From Phialocephala subalpina (Eukaryota; Ascomycota; Leotiomycetes; Helotiales; Mollisiaceae): a stretch of DNA of 64,000 nt. The stretch lies in NCBI GenBank assembly GCA_900073065.1, contig FJOG01000016.1, positions 914,461 through 978,460 on the forward strand, in the 5' to 3' direction. The notes beneath the pieces were generated by a model. The model was not told the DNA's origin and did no database searches. It saw only the letters and a list, made by a program, of their open reading frames with translations. This document shows, piece by piece, positions 1 to 11,679 of the stretch. The stretch's first letter is position 1, and every line of letters begins with the position of its first letter. The translations under genes were made by a program, and so were the position numbers.

Positions 1-1783
1 TGTTCGATGCACTTGATAGAGTTGCGCTCAGCTTTTGGCATTGAGCTGTGGTCGAAGGGTGTGAAGCAGATGAATGGTCGATAGAGATTCATCATTAGGT
101 TGTGGTAGAGGAGTTCGAGGTATACTCGTTGCCTTTGCAGCCATAGGGATGCGAAGAGTCCGACTTCCAGAGAGGAGTGATCTGTAGAGAATGGTTCGCC
201 TTCATCTTTCCTTTTAGTCTTCAGGCCATCGGGAACGTTGTCTCGCCATTCTTTCATCCGCTTGATCTCATGAGTGAGAGAATCGGCAGAGGTTTCGAGT
301 ATATGGTGGCTGTTACACAGAGTTTCTCCAGGATGCTCTCTCAACAGGTCAGCGCATCTGTCGTTCCACGAAGCGTAGGTTGCTTGAGCCGCTAGGATCA
401 ATTTCACCAATTGGATTCCGTAAGTAAGCCAAGTGACATCTTGATCGACAGGAGCAAATTCCGATCCAGACGTTGCAGCCAATTCATGATCGTCGGCTGG
501 AAGACTGCATGTCATGTGCGCGAGCTGAGCTGATATCGGACGTCCAAGTTTGAGGCACGTCTTGCTCTCAACTGCATAGAGAGTCCACCATATCCTTTTT
601 CGTAACTCGCACTGTGATCTGGGAATGCTTTTTGGGGCCTCCAAGTGGAGTCCGAGGATGTGAGCTGTCCGTATAGCTACAGCCAAGGTCGTATGAGCCA
701 TGTTCTGGAACGACGCATTGCAGAGATATACCACTGAGAGGATGTGGCATTGCAAGGTTGAGATGGATGGGCTCTCGAGTTCAGCAGTCAACAATGTCTG
801 ACATCTGTGGTAGTACCAACGACCAGCGATGGTGGCATCATGCACATCGATGTTGGTTTTAGTCTCGGTGTTGGGGCCTTTGCGATTGATGAATGCCACG
901 CCGTATTGCATGCATATCGCCAAGACAATGTCCACGAGAGCTGAAGGTTTGCGAGAGTGTGATCCAGGAGCCCATAGGGATTTGTAGTGTGCCTTGAACT
1001 CGGCTTCGTTGAGTATCTGATAGGTGCAGTGATAAGACTGCCAGAACATGTCGAGGAAGTACTCCTCCTGAAGTCCGGTCAAGTACTCCTCGCGAGCTGA
1101 TGCATCTGTAGTCCAAGTGTTGTCCTCAAGGATCACTTTCTTGGAGTAGATTGGACTGGCGAAAGTTCTACTCATGGAGTTTGGGAGCAAATGGTCGTCT
1201 AAAATAGGAACATGGATCGCGGAACGGAGGTAGGTGCTCATTTGTCCGATGAAGTAGAAGGAGGATGACGGTCCATACCATTGGGTTTGTTGAGATCGTG
1301 CTGTTCGTGTATATATCCCTTCCCCACACACCTTACTCCCCTCAATCGGCTCAGAGGAGTCTAATTCCTGGGACAAGAGTGAATTGCTATCCAGACCAAG
1401 TGAACCCAATGGTTTAGAAATGCTCTGAAGTTGATCTCGCTCTTCGAGCTGCCCTTCTAATTCTTTGATTTTCGCTCTGAGGCTTTCGATTTCTCTAATG
1501 CGAGTCAGTACCAATCGACTCTGACAAACTCGGGGCGGTGGGACCTGAATGCTTGCGGCAGTGTTCGTGCTTCATTAGCCCTCTTGTTGCTGCATTGCCC
1601 ACCTCGGCTGTGGCAGTTCTTGCATGGATAGTTACTATCACATTTGATGCGATGTACACGACACCAATCACAAGCCCTCGCGACCTGGACTCGTTTGCTT
1701 TTCCGAGGCGCGCTGAGGCTCGGAGTTGCTCCGGTGGATTTTGGTCGTGTGGGTTGCGACTTGCCAACAAATGTGGTGAACAT
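1..1783 (-). CDS. Zn2Cys6 transcription factor with fungal MHR domain (3' end outside window)
   Basis: Likely a nuclear sequence-specific transcription regulator. Exon 1 is 1783-1545 and exon 2 runs from 1494 off the left edge; the 50-bp intron 1495-1544 (AG|GTCCCA...CTGAC...TTAG) restores the frame. Residues 38-64 form the six-cysteine binuclear zinc cluster (C38, C41, C48, C54, C57, C64) after a basic stretch. A heptad-type leucine-rich linker follows immediately, as in dimerising Gal4-class proteins. Further on, the frame stays open and carries the middle-homology signature [10 protein letters not shown] near nt 560-610, which places it in the Fungal_trans (PF04082) group. It diverges from the alcohol dehydrogenase at 2508 across about 720 bp, so local control of that gene is possible but unproven. 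Later introns cannot be excluded. The family call is solid; the target genes are unknown. Confidence 0.85.
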
Positions 1784-2507
1784 CGTGACCGGAACTATCG
1801 ATACGGTTGACGGAGTGAGAATTCAATGAATCACTGTGTTGGTATGATCCAGCGATCTCGAGACAAGTTGAAGCGGGGTTAGTCAGAGGACTGGCTTATC
1901 ACCGCAGCGTCGGATTTAAGATGCTCGCTTGGCCAGGGCAGGGGATAGGGGTCTCAGTTTCCTCGCAGGCACCACCCAAGTGTCGTGTTTGCTTCCTAAT
2001 TGATTCCAAGTTCAACATGGCTACGTTCAGCACCCAGATCACGATCATTCCTTATCGCCGACAGCGATAGCATTGAGATGACAAACATACAATCCTAAAT
2101 CTTGAACAAGTTTAGACTCCGCTCGCTTAAGTTCAGGGGCAGGCAGACAGACAAGCAGCTCGGAATAGCAACGACTTGAGGAGCAACCTCAAAAGCAATG
2201 CAATTACGAGAATGAAGACTGTAGAAATTGATTGCAAATCTCTCTTTACAAATCTTCACCTTCCATTGTCCCGTCACCGAAGCACTGACAAATATCCAAC
2301 TCCCTGACTCCTTTCGGAAGCGACTCCGGAACTCCTTTTGGAAGCCAGTCACGTGGATCGTAATCAGTGATGCGTGCATTCATTTCCCAAGAACGTTATA
2401 TATTAAGACAGCTTCCAGTATATTTCAATTTGTGTTACCAGTTCTTCTTTCATTCTCAGTTCACGTTAATTTTGAACAAAATTTCGTCAGCAAACCCAAC
2501 TTCCAGC
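1784..2507. promoter_or_regulatory. Divergent intergenic region between regulator and alcohol dehydrogenase
   Basis: About 720 bp separate the two divergent start codons. A TATA-like run (TTATATATT, 2396-2404) lies about 105 bp upstream of the alcohol dehydrogenase ATG on the plus strand. Overlapping open frames here (2095-2379 minus, 2228-2572 plus) have no recognisable domains and look like chance. No other gene was seen. Confidence 0.4.
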
Positions 2508-3898
2508 ATGAGTCTCCCAAAGACTTACAAGCGAGCGGCGTTCAAAGAGGCAGGTGGCCCTCTGGTCGTTGAAGAGACAGCTCTCGTGCTTCCTGGAAAA
2601 GGAGAAATCTTGATCAAGGTCGAGGCTTGCGGTGTTTGCTATTCAGATACTTTGTCTCAGAATTATGGTGCGGGTTTTGCGGGGTAGTGAGTTCCTCTTC
2701 GTCATGTTTCCAAGAATGAAATCAGAAATATGAGGTTAGAAAACTCCTGGGAGATGGGATACTAACTTGAGAGCTAATAGTCCAATTGTCCCTGGACATG
2801 AGACCATCGGGAAGGTTGTTGCCCTTGGTGAGGGAGTGACCGATTGGAGTATTGGTGCTCGAGCTGGTGGACCTTGGCATGGAGGCCATGATGGTGAGTT
2901 CCATTCCCCATCAAGGTTCGGTTTTTTTATGTTTCCAGAGTTTTGACAGAGTCTGATTCCAGGTACTTGCATTGCTTGCAAGAAAGGATACTTCCAGATG
3001 TGCGATGCAGCAGCGGTGAACGGCCTCACCAAAGATGGCGGATGTATGTCCGCTCAACTAAACCCTCAATCAGATTTGCACTAACGCAAACTAAACGCAG
3101 ATGCTGAGTACTGCATCCTTCGCGCTGATGCGTCAGTTCGAGTCCCATCTCATGTCGACGCCGCTAAATATGCACCCATCCTCTGTGCCGGCGTGACTTG
3201 CTTCAACTCAATGCGCAGCATGAACATCCCACCCGGATCCACAGTCGCAATCCAAGGTCTCGGTGGACTAGGACATCTTGCCCTTCAGTACGCAAACAAA
3301 TTTGGATACCGAGTTGTTGCTTTGTCTCGAGATGGCAATAAGGAGAAGTTTGCGAGAGAGTTGGGTGCGCATGAGTACATTGACGAGAGTAAGGTTGACG
3401 CCGCGGAAGCGTTGCAGAAGTTGGGAGGGGCGGATTTGATTGTGTCCACGGCTCCGAGTGCCAGCGCCATACCACCGCTTTTGAAAGGTTTGGGCGTTTT
3501 GGGGAAGTTGCTTATCTTGTCTGGTAAGGCTTGGGTTGTGGACGAAGGTTAAACAAAACTGATGATTTTCTAAAGTCCCTGGAGAGATCTCACTCGATAC
3601 CCAGACCATGGTATGAAAAGCCGACATGACTCGGAGGAAAAAGCTAACTCTTGATAGATCAGAAAAGGACTTTCGGTCCAAGTCTGGCCTAGCGGTCATC
3701 ACCTTGATTCTGAGGATGCTATTCAGTTCACTGAATTGGAGAACGTCGACTGCATGGTTGAAAAGTTTCCGCTCGAGAGAGCGAATGATGCTTATGGTAC
3801 GAGATATTTGCGTTCCAAATCGACCCAGTGCTGACTGATGTACAGAAGCCATGTTGAAGGGAACCGTGAGATTCAGAGCTGTGATTACAATGGACTGA
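2508..3898 (+). CDS. Zinc-dependent medium-chain alcohol dehydrogenase
   Basis: Predicted cytosolic NAD(P)-dependent oxidation of alcohols or reduction of aldehydes. Seven exons: 2508-2686, 2781-2893, 2963-3043, 3101-3523, 3576-3610, 3658-3796, 3846-3898. Joined they give 340 aa, normal for the family, with every junction in frame. The GroES-like half shows the catalytic-zinc motifs ACGVCYSD and PGHE. The Rossmann half shows GLGGLGHLALQYA. In the structural-zinc lobe the segment GGHDGTC-x2-C-x7-C has Asp where classical enzymes have the first Cys; I recall this HDGTC form in a fungal subfamily, so it need not mean loss of function. The chosen ATG sits directly before the conserved KTYKRAAF start. 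Substrate cannot be told from sequence. Confidence 0.93.
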
Positions 3899-5394
3899 AG
3901 AAGGGAAACCGTTATCAAGAAGTGATTGGAGCAAAAGCTGTGTAGCTAGAGCTCCTCTCAATGAACATTTCTCAGATTTTCTCCGGAGTTGATGATTTCG
4001 TAGTTTGTAGAGAGGTCTTGTAGAAGATTACATACATGTGAAATGAGAATTCCGTGCCAAGCAGGCTCCCTTCTGTCGTAGTGGTCTGAGGCCCCGAGCA
4101 TTGTGGTGATGTGTGAAGGCCGAAAAGGGGGTGAGGCGTTCCGGTCGCACAGAGTGGCAGTGCAACATTTCCAACATCGAGTTCCAGGCAACTCTGCTTT
4201 TTTACGATGACTTTCCAAGCAAGAAGCCTTGCAGTCAATGCTTAGACGGGTTTTCCCCATGTTTCCAACATTAAGCAACCTTGATAAATTTCTAGCTTGG
4301 TGTTGGTGAATCTTGAGCATGTGAGCGCTAGGTGCGGGGTCGTTTTGGGAGACTCGGGGAGGAAGCAGGCAGCGCTTCAGGGGCGTGTCGCAGAATTGCT
4401 CTCTTCCCTTTCCCGTTACCAACCAACACACGGAAATGCAGACTCTCATTTGATGAGTCCACCTTTATTTCTTTCGATACCAGGAATCTCGAAGACCAAG
4501 CGTCTCAATCTGATTTCTCTCACCTCTTCGTGGCGCGGTCGGTCGAGCTGGCCAACGTATTCATGGCCTTCAAAGGTTTCATCCTCAATCGGAGCTTCCG
4601 GTACGATGAGATTGGCGCTTTCACTTGCATACTAATGCCTGTACGAAATGCTGCTGTCTCTGGGTTTGAATATGTTGTTCAATTGAACTCCCGCTAAGGG
4701 CGGGATGCTGCACACGGTTCAGAAGCCTGACGGCGAGATATGATAGAGCGACATATCTTGAAAAGAAGCAAACAGAGCCTATGTTTTGCATTGGCACAGA
4801 CAGCATGCTTCATTGTCATTTCGCGGCTAGCTGCAGCTCTTCAAATGTGCCTTTCGTTGAGAGCTAAGAATCCCTGGAAGCATCCTCACCGATCGCCTGG
4901 GAATTCTCAATGCAGCCCTTGATGTTGTGGGTTCTTGCATTTTACTCATTGAGAGGTCCTCGAAACGGTCCGCATCCTACCAAAGGCCCTGTCGAGCCTT
5001 CCAAGGCAGACTTCACGCCGTGCGCTTCTTTACGGCAAGTCCTCAGCCTTGATCGATCTTGCTCTATCACTTTCTACAGCATCTCAAGTTCTGCTGCCGC
5101 AATATAAGAAGCATCTCGTAGACTCTGGAGAGATTACTCCGACTTATGAACGGCGGCTTCCCCTCAACATTAGAGATTCAGATTCACCATCACTCCCAAG
5201 AAACTTCACGAACCCATCCGCCAAAGTCCTCGACTCGCCTCCAACTTGAATTTCACGACGCCCGTTGGAACCTTACCTGATTTCGAGGCTAGTCGCTAAC
5301 GCTAGCTTGACCAAAGTCTGCCTGACTCCATCATTCAATTCTTCAACTCTCGACCTTCAGAATTTGTTCCGACAAAAACTCGAACGTCGTCACG
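3899..5394. other. Intergenic region, no supported gene
   Basis: About 1.5 kb holding the 3' end of the dehydrogenase and the 5' region of the dynamin-like gene. Several overlapping open frames occur on both strands (for example 3958-4449 minus and 4332-4697 plus). None has a domain, signal sequence or splice pattern I can support. The last 250 bp are C/T-rich and probably form the leader of the next gene. Confidence 0.4.
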
Positions 5395-7781
5395 ATGTCA
5401 GGATCATCGACTCCTACAGAGTCGACATCTTCTCCGGGAGAATTGCAACCTTCCACGATGTTAGACACCTCTGACATGATGTTTTCCCTTGAAGGCCTCC
5501 AGAGCGATGAGCAACGACGAGTTCTCGACATGGTAAGTTCGCGTGGGGTCGAGCACAGGCACAATCTGAACTAACACTGACGCCTCATCAGGTCGTTCAA
5601 ATTCGCAAATGCGGCCTCGAAGGAGATCTTTCGCTTCCTCAAATCGTTGTTTGTGGGGACCAATCTGCAGGAAAGAGCTCAGTCCTCGAAGCCATTACAA
5701 GAGTTCCATTCCCTCGCAACGACGGCTTGTGCACGCGTTACGCGACCGAGATCAGCCTTCGATGCGCTGCTTCAGAATCTCTTACGATAAAGGTCATCCC
5801 AGACAAGGCTCGCCCAGCATCGGAACAGGAGCAGATCAAGCAATTTGTTCAAGCAATTGCCAACTTCGATGAACTCCCACGCGTCATGGATGCCGCAATG
5901 GCTGTCATGGGGATCTCTAAAGGTGACGCCAACAATCCTTCTACGCGCGCGTTCGCTCGAGATGTCCTCAGCATCGAGATTGCCGGCCCAAGTCAACCAC
6001 AACTCACCCTTGTTGACATTCCTGGCCTCATCGCGACGTCAACTCGAGGTGTCACCAAGGCTGATGTTGATATGGTTGCGGAGATCACCGACCACTACAT
6101 TAAGCAACCTCGAACGATATGTCTCGCCGTCGTCTGTGCAACAAATGATTACGCCAACCAAAAGATCCTAGAGAAGGTCCGCGACGTTGATCCCGATGGT
6201 GATCGTACCTTGGGCGTCATCACCAAGCCCGATGGACCTTCTGAAGGCTCAGGTTCTCAGAAGAACTTCATCGATCTTGCCAACAATATGGATATCTTCT
6301 TCAAGTTGGGCTGGCATGTCCTCAAGAATCGTAGCTATGAGGAACGAGATTTCTCCATCGAAGAGAGAGACATTGCTGAGGCGGCTTTCTTCCGGACCAC
6401 TTCCTGGAACACTCTATCTCCGGATTGCTTAGGAGTTGATACTCTGCGAACTCGGCTCTGCACTCTGCTCTTCGAACACATTAAGAGAGAACTTCCACAA
6501 CTTCACAAGGAGCTCGAGTCTCAACTGGACAAGAATCGAAACGAGCACGAGCTCCTTGGTGTTAGGCGTTCAACCGCTATTGAGTGCAAGACTTATCTCG
6601 CTCAGATGAGTCAGGAGTTCCACTCGATTTGCACCGCGGCAGTCAAGGGACAATATGAGGGGAGCTACTTTCTCACAGATGTGGACCCCAACTTCTCACT
6701 CGACGCTCCCTCTACTCTGGCAAGAACACGCGCGGTGATTCAAACCCTGAATATCCAGTTTGAAGAGGACATTCGCCTGAATGGTCACAAATATCAAATC
6801 AGCATGCCGCCAATCCATGAGGATGACGATGACGTACAGAATGAGGATGAGACTGACAAGGACGAAGAATTCCAGTGGCCACGATCTCTCCGCCCGAAAG
6901 GCAAAGACGATCCTATTCAAATGAGCCAGGCTGAGGCCGTGAAATGGGTTGGCAGGGTCATTCAGCAAAGCAGAGGCCGCGAACTTATCGGAAACTTCAA
7001 TCCTCTCCTCATACATGCTCTTTTCTGGGAGCAATCGGAAAACTGGAAGAACTACGCCAAGTCTCATGTCAAGATGGTTTCCTCTGTGTGCAATCGTTTC
7101 TTGAGAAACTTACTCCGAGATACCTGCCCAAAAGACGTTGCAAACAGACTCTGGGGCTTGAGAATCGAGCCAGATCTTAAGAAGCGTGATCAGGCAGCAT
7201 ACAAGGAGCTAGACTTGCTGCTTTCCGAGCTGCAGGAGTTCATCAGTAATTACAATCACTACTATGCTGACACTATCACCAAACGCCGTCAGCAAAGACA
7301 GCAAGCAGTGTTGAAGAAAGCTATGAAGGCGGCTACAACCGTAACGATTGACAGGTATGGCGCTGAAGTCACCATCGTCGACACGGTCACTGCCATCGCC
7401 AACTTCACTCTCGCTACCAAGCCCGACATGAATGAGTTCGCTTGCGAGGAAGCTTTGGATGGTCTCTTCGCCATCTACAAGGTAAGATCACGTCACCCAG
7501 CTTACTAGCTATTCCACCACGTCTCAAGCCCAGAGCTAACTAACATCTCACAGGTGATGCAAAAGGTGTTCGTGGCCAACGTCACCACTCAAGTCATTGA
7601 ACGCCACATCATCCGCGGTCTTGAGAACATCTTTTCTCCTGTCGTGGTCAACAGCCTCGAGGCCTCTCAAGCTGAAGCTCTCGCTTTGGAACCCTCAAAC
7701 ACTCGCCGCCACCGAGCCTACTTGGAGGAGCAGATCAAGAAGCTGGAAGAGGGTCATGAGATTTTTCAGAGTGTGATGTGA
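5395..7781 (+). CDS. Dynamin-superfamily GTPase
   Basis: Large GTPase expected to self-assemble on membranes and drive fission or remodelling. Exons 5395-5532, 5592-7481 and 7554-7781 join in frame to 751 aa. Around residues 68-76 is the P-loop GDQSAGKSS. The G2 threonine follows near residue 94, G3 (DIPGL) near 188 and G4 (TKPD) near 257. The middle/stalk region follows, interrupted by a strongly acidic insert (nt 6820-6870), and the C-terminus resembles a GTPase effector domain. No pleckstrin-homology or proline-rich region is visible, so the layout is closer to Mx or Vps1 than to classical dynamin. Filamentous ascomycetes carry many paralogues of this type with unknown roles. A long Ser/Thr-rich N-terminal tail precedes the GTPase domain. 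Confidence 0.93.
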
Positions 7782-8108
7782 GAATGCGTCTGGTGTGAGC
7801 TTTGTGGGGGTATCTTGTTTTTTTCTCGATGCTGTTTGTTTTCTAGACGGATGAAAGTTGGGGACATTGACTTGAGCTACATAATTTGCTTGTATCGTTG
7901 CTTCTACCAATCAATGAAGATACTGTCTCGAATATATTCCATGTGTAGAATGAAACTATGTGAGGGTATGTAGTCTCTTTGGTGATTATTTCAAGCGTTC
8001 TCGTTTGCTTCCCAAGTTTGTCAGTAACTCTGAGGCAAATGTCAGTGTTTGATTTTGTCCAACAGTTATCTGTTGGAGGTTTGAAATACTTCTAATCAAG
8101 CATGTGAC
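7782..8108. other. 3' region of the dynamin-like gene
   Basis: About 330 bp of T-rich sequence, probably the 3' untranslated region and terminator. No gene seen. Confidence 0.4.
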
Positions 8109-8644
8109 TTGAAGAATGCTATCAGAGAACCAAAAGTGAAGACAGGGAATTCTGCATGTACCGACCTCGAAAGCTCTCTTTCAAACCTTCACTTGCAATC
8201 TAACCCAGCTCCGAGATTCGTGCCTACAGAACCAAAAGTCAAGGAGAAGACCCGCGGGGTGCCACGAGAGACTAATGCCAACGCAGCCGGCGTACGAATA
8301 TTCCTCTCCCACCACCTGCTCCAGCAATCGCCCAAACAGTCTTCAGACTTAAACCTCGTGAGCTAAAAGTCTTCAACGTCTTATTCTACAATCCAGGCCA
8401 AGCTGGTTTACCCAGCGAGATCCTCTGGACGGACTTTCTTCGCGCTATGGTTGCGATCGATTTTGTACCTTTGCAAATCTATGCCTCAGTCTGGCAGTTT
8501 ACGCCGTCAAATGGAGGTAAAAGCATCCACGAGCATCAACCACATTATCCGAGTACAAAGATCAGTTTTCGGAAGGCGAGGCGGATTGGCAGGCACTTTG
8601 GTCATGTTTACGGCTACGAAGGATCAATGTTTGCTCCCGAATAG
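8109..8644 (+). pseudogene. C-terminal fragment of a fungal-only family of unknown function
   Basis: A relic and not a complete gene. The first frame (8109 to about 8290) reads NAIREPKVKT and later EKTRGVPRE. The similarity then jumps to another frame (about 8295-8644), reading RELKVFNVLFYNP, WTDFLRAM, SVWQFTP and GYEGSMF before a stop. From memory, these motifs in this order form the extreme C-terminus of a long, lineage-expanded ascomycete family of unknown function. A frameshift near 8290-8310 breaks the copy, and the N-terminal several hundred residues are missing. A fragment of the N-terminus of what I believe is the same family lies about 1 kb away on the opposite strand (9660-10420). 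Function is unknown even for intact members. Confidence 0.65.
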
Positions 8645-9659
8645 AAAGAATCGAGAGAGTAACCGGTGATAGGTGAGGGTATGGACGGCTCTTGGGTATT
8701 CCTTTGGAGATATTTTCTTTTTTGGGCTTATTGGGTTTGGGTTTTCTCGATTTTTCTCGATTTTGGTGTGGCGATTGCCATCTTAGAAGTTGGATAATCG
8801 CTCGGAGATCGGCTAGAGCGCGATTTGCCCGCCTGAATGGGATGTAAGATTACCTAGAATATCCGGAGTCGTTCATAGGACCACCAAGGTGGTAGTCCAA
8901 CTGTGAAGAAAATGGGATACCTATGTTACAGGGTAATTACACAAATTATTGAGCAATCAACGCCTTGCTACATTTTTTGGTGCTTTCCACTCTCCATACA
9001 TGATGACTTGATGATGCATCGTGATTTACTTCGTGGCTTCATGTCTTTACCTTGCTGGAACTTTAGAGATCAAAGTTCTAGATGATCAATGAACTTGAGG
9101 AAGTTTTAACTCAGTTGAATCGTAGATTGTTTAGTTTACTGAAAGTCCATCGGCACCCTCATAGTCCCTTGGAAGTCACATGAAGAGAAGCGCTTTCTTC
9201 ACTTCGCAGGAATTGGGGATTGAGATAGACTATTGGCCCAGCTCCAATGACTGTCAGGCATATTGACCTAAAATGACAAGCACAGATGGTAGATCATATC
9301 AGAGACTAGATATTACTGTCTATGACAACCGGAATCTAAAAACTTCATTGACGCTGACAACACTTGCTGATTACCGATCCGGGAAGTCCTTCGTACCCAT
9401 TTCTATATCATGATTAGTTACAACCAGAACTACATATACCTCTCGTCCCAGCGTTTTCTGACTAAAACCCTGGACACTGATAATTTACAGGGTGATAAGT
9501 GTAAGTGGGTTAGCCACAGCATAAGTATCATGAAATGTTGTCTTTTATCACTCTTATGGGCTCATCAAATAATTTAATGATCAGTTGGACGGTTACTTAA
9601 CTGATTGACTTAGCTAATGAAAATGGCCAAATTATTGGCTTATTATAATCCTTGATTAG
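8645..9659. other. AT-rich stretch without genes
   Basis: About 1 kb, clearly richer in A/T than its surroundings towards 9400-9660, with many short runs such as TTATTATAATCC. It lies between two oppositely oriented fragments of one gene family, so it may be a scar from a rearrangement or a lost insertion. No open frame with recognisable content. Confidence 0.4.
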
Positions 9660-10420
9660 TCAGTTCATCAGTTAGCGGACGTATTGGCCACTCTGGAGGA
9701 CACCGTTCTTGTCGCGGATTTGTTCTATGCAATGCTCGGCCCAATCTCCGACAATGCCCTTAAAATATGCCGGATCTTCTCTCATACGTTGGACATGACA
9801 TTGAGCTTCAGTATGTCTTGCAGATACAAGAGACTTGAGCAGGTCGAAGTTGCAGGAAGCCGGAAGCCGGAAGGCGATAAGCGATCTCTCTAGTAATAGA
9901 TGCCGATGTAGTCCACTCTTCGTCGTCTAGGAGTAATGGCGGCTCGGGCATGACTTTTCCATTCAAGAAGGAGTTTTGAGCTATGTCATGGGGAATCAGC
10001 TCCCAGAATTTCAACTGGAATTCCAGATATCTTAGTTGAATCTAGAGCAAGAGTCCATCCCCAGGAGGGAACTCAGACTCTACCATGCTGCTCGTCGATG
10101 TTTCAATACCAAGGGGGACGATTTTTCCGTAGTCCTAGATTGGGCAAAGAAGCATCTTGTAATTTGGAAGAACTGCAGATATGGCAGCCTTTCCTGCTCC
10201 TGCCCAGTCTCGCGACTTGAAGGTCTGTACGAGCGAGTATTCCGGGTTGATTCCGAGCGCGAGAGTTCAAGAACAAGAGTAAATTCTTGGGTCCAGCCAA
10301 GTCCTCAACGTTGATATAGGGCCAAAGATACGCACCCTTGAGCCGGGAGCCCTTGGTGGCATTAGCTTGCGGGCCGAACTGGACATATGCTGCGTAGTCC
10401 GGATTATGTGCAGGCGACAT
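9660..10420 (-). pseudogene. N-terminal fragment of the same fungal-only family, frameshifted
   Basis: Read on the minus strand from 10420, the first ~60 residues (NPDYAAYVQFGP, KGAYLWPYINVEDLA, LLLFLNSRARN) match the start of the family whose tail lies at 8109-8644. The copy then degenerates. It resumes at about 10020-9870 (FWELIPHDIAQ, then EIAYRLPAS) and, in a shifted frame, continues (FDLLKSLVSARHTEA, REDPAYFKGIVGDWAEH) until about 9665. The last frameshift coincides with a tandem 7-bp duplication, GGAAGCC at 9855-9861 and 9862-9868. Removing one unit rejoins YRLPAS to the next conserved block. At least two further disruptions lie between 10260 and 10020. It is not expected to make protein. 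Confidence 0.65.
9855..9868. repeat. 7-bp tandem duplication that breaks the reading frame
   Basis: Two adjacent copies of GGAAGCC, followed by GGAAGG. On the minus strand this inserts seven bases into the conserved YRLPAS region of the relic at 9660-10420 and shifts its frame. It looks like a replication-slippage lesion. Confidence 0.7.
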
Positions 10421-11679
10421 AGTATTCGAACTGTCCTGATTACTCCAAGCTCTAGTAATAATACTAATTCGTTAAATCATCGTCTTTTTGCCCCAGAGTT
10501 TGCGCGCAACTTCCTCGTATCTTTCCCCTATCCCATGTATCTTGCCCCATGTCGAAGTTATGTTTTCCGCTCTCTCTTGTGCTAGCTTCTGGACTCCAGC
10601 CAGCGTAAGGCAGCAGGGTCAGGAAAATTATTGCGTGGCATATTGACAATTGGCTGCTCTGAAGTGTCAGTTGAGGACTCGTAATCAGTGGCAGTGCAGT
10701 GGGGAAATCGGTGTATGTTGGCATGAAGCCACATCATCAGTTACGCATCGTTTCACAAGGCGGTTTGGCCTAATTCGGATGTGCCGGTGAGAGCACTACA
10801 TCAAGGAGACATTTCCACTTAGCTAGAAGGGCAGATTTGACATCAATACCATACATTTTACCCTGACCACTTCCGCAACTGATATGAAGCCTAATGGACG
10901 CTGTACCGTAGGAAGAATCGCGCTCTTCGCGTGGGTGATGTGTCCTGTGTATGGTTTCGAAGTCTCCACAAAGTGTTCGTGGCTATCTTGCACGTCGAAG
11001 AACAGGAATAGGGTGTCGAGAGCGCAAGGCTTTAACTGGAGTAATATTTCGTCCGAAGGTATTGTTATATCCACTAAGACGTAGCCCTCCAAATTCATTC
11101 TGCTCGTTCTGAAGTCACAGGAATCGTTATTTACTTCTATGGAGCTTTCCAACTTTATCCTAGTTATATTCTGCATTTTTATTATTCCTAAGGGGGCACA
11201 GAAGGGGCAAGATGTACAGTATACACTTGATAGAATTTCTAGAAGCCGTCTGCATTTCTTCGATAGGGGAGATACTTAACGCGTCCCATACTACCGAGTT
11301 TGCCACACTGCCAAGACTTCAGAGGATCAGAGTCTCGACTGCAAAAGTGCGCAGCGGTTAAGCTCTTCAAGTCTTCAAGGAACATCGGTCACAAGTCGAG
11401 TATTGGAGGACCTTAAGTAGTGACAACTGATTTTATATGTCCAGAAATTGCGCGCAAACGTCCTAGAACGTTCTTAGGTAGCAGTAAACCAAGGTCATAG
11501 CAATCGTGAGGAACTAACCAAGGCTTACGCACCTGAGCTCCCACTGCCAGAGTCAAATCTCTGGTCTGAATTTATTACGAGCAACAGTCAGATGAGCATA
11601 GGGATCGTTTTCGACACGTTTTAGTTTGCCAAACCAAGACATCGGCCACTATCATTGTAGTCTGCGCGGCTTTTACAAA
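10421..11679. other. Intergenic region, one weak open frame
   Basis: About 1.26 kb. A 117-codon minus-strand frame (10823-11176) has mixed composition and no domain I recognise. It could be a small gene or relic, but I cannot support it. The rest shows nothing. Confidence 0.35.

Noticed and set aside
10823..11176. Minus-strand frame of 117 codons
   Set aside because: Starts with ATG but shows no domain, splice signals or neighbours that support it.
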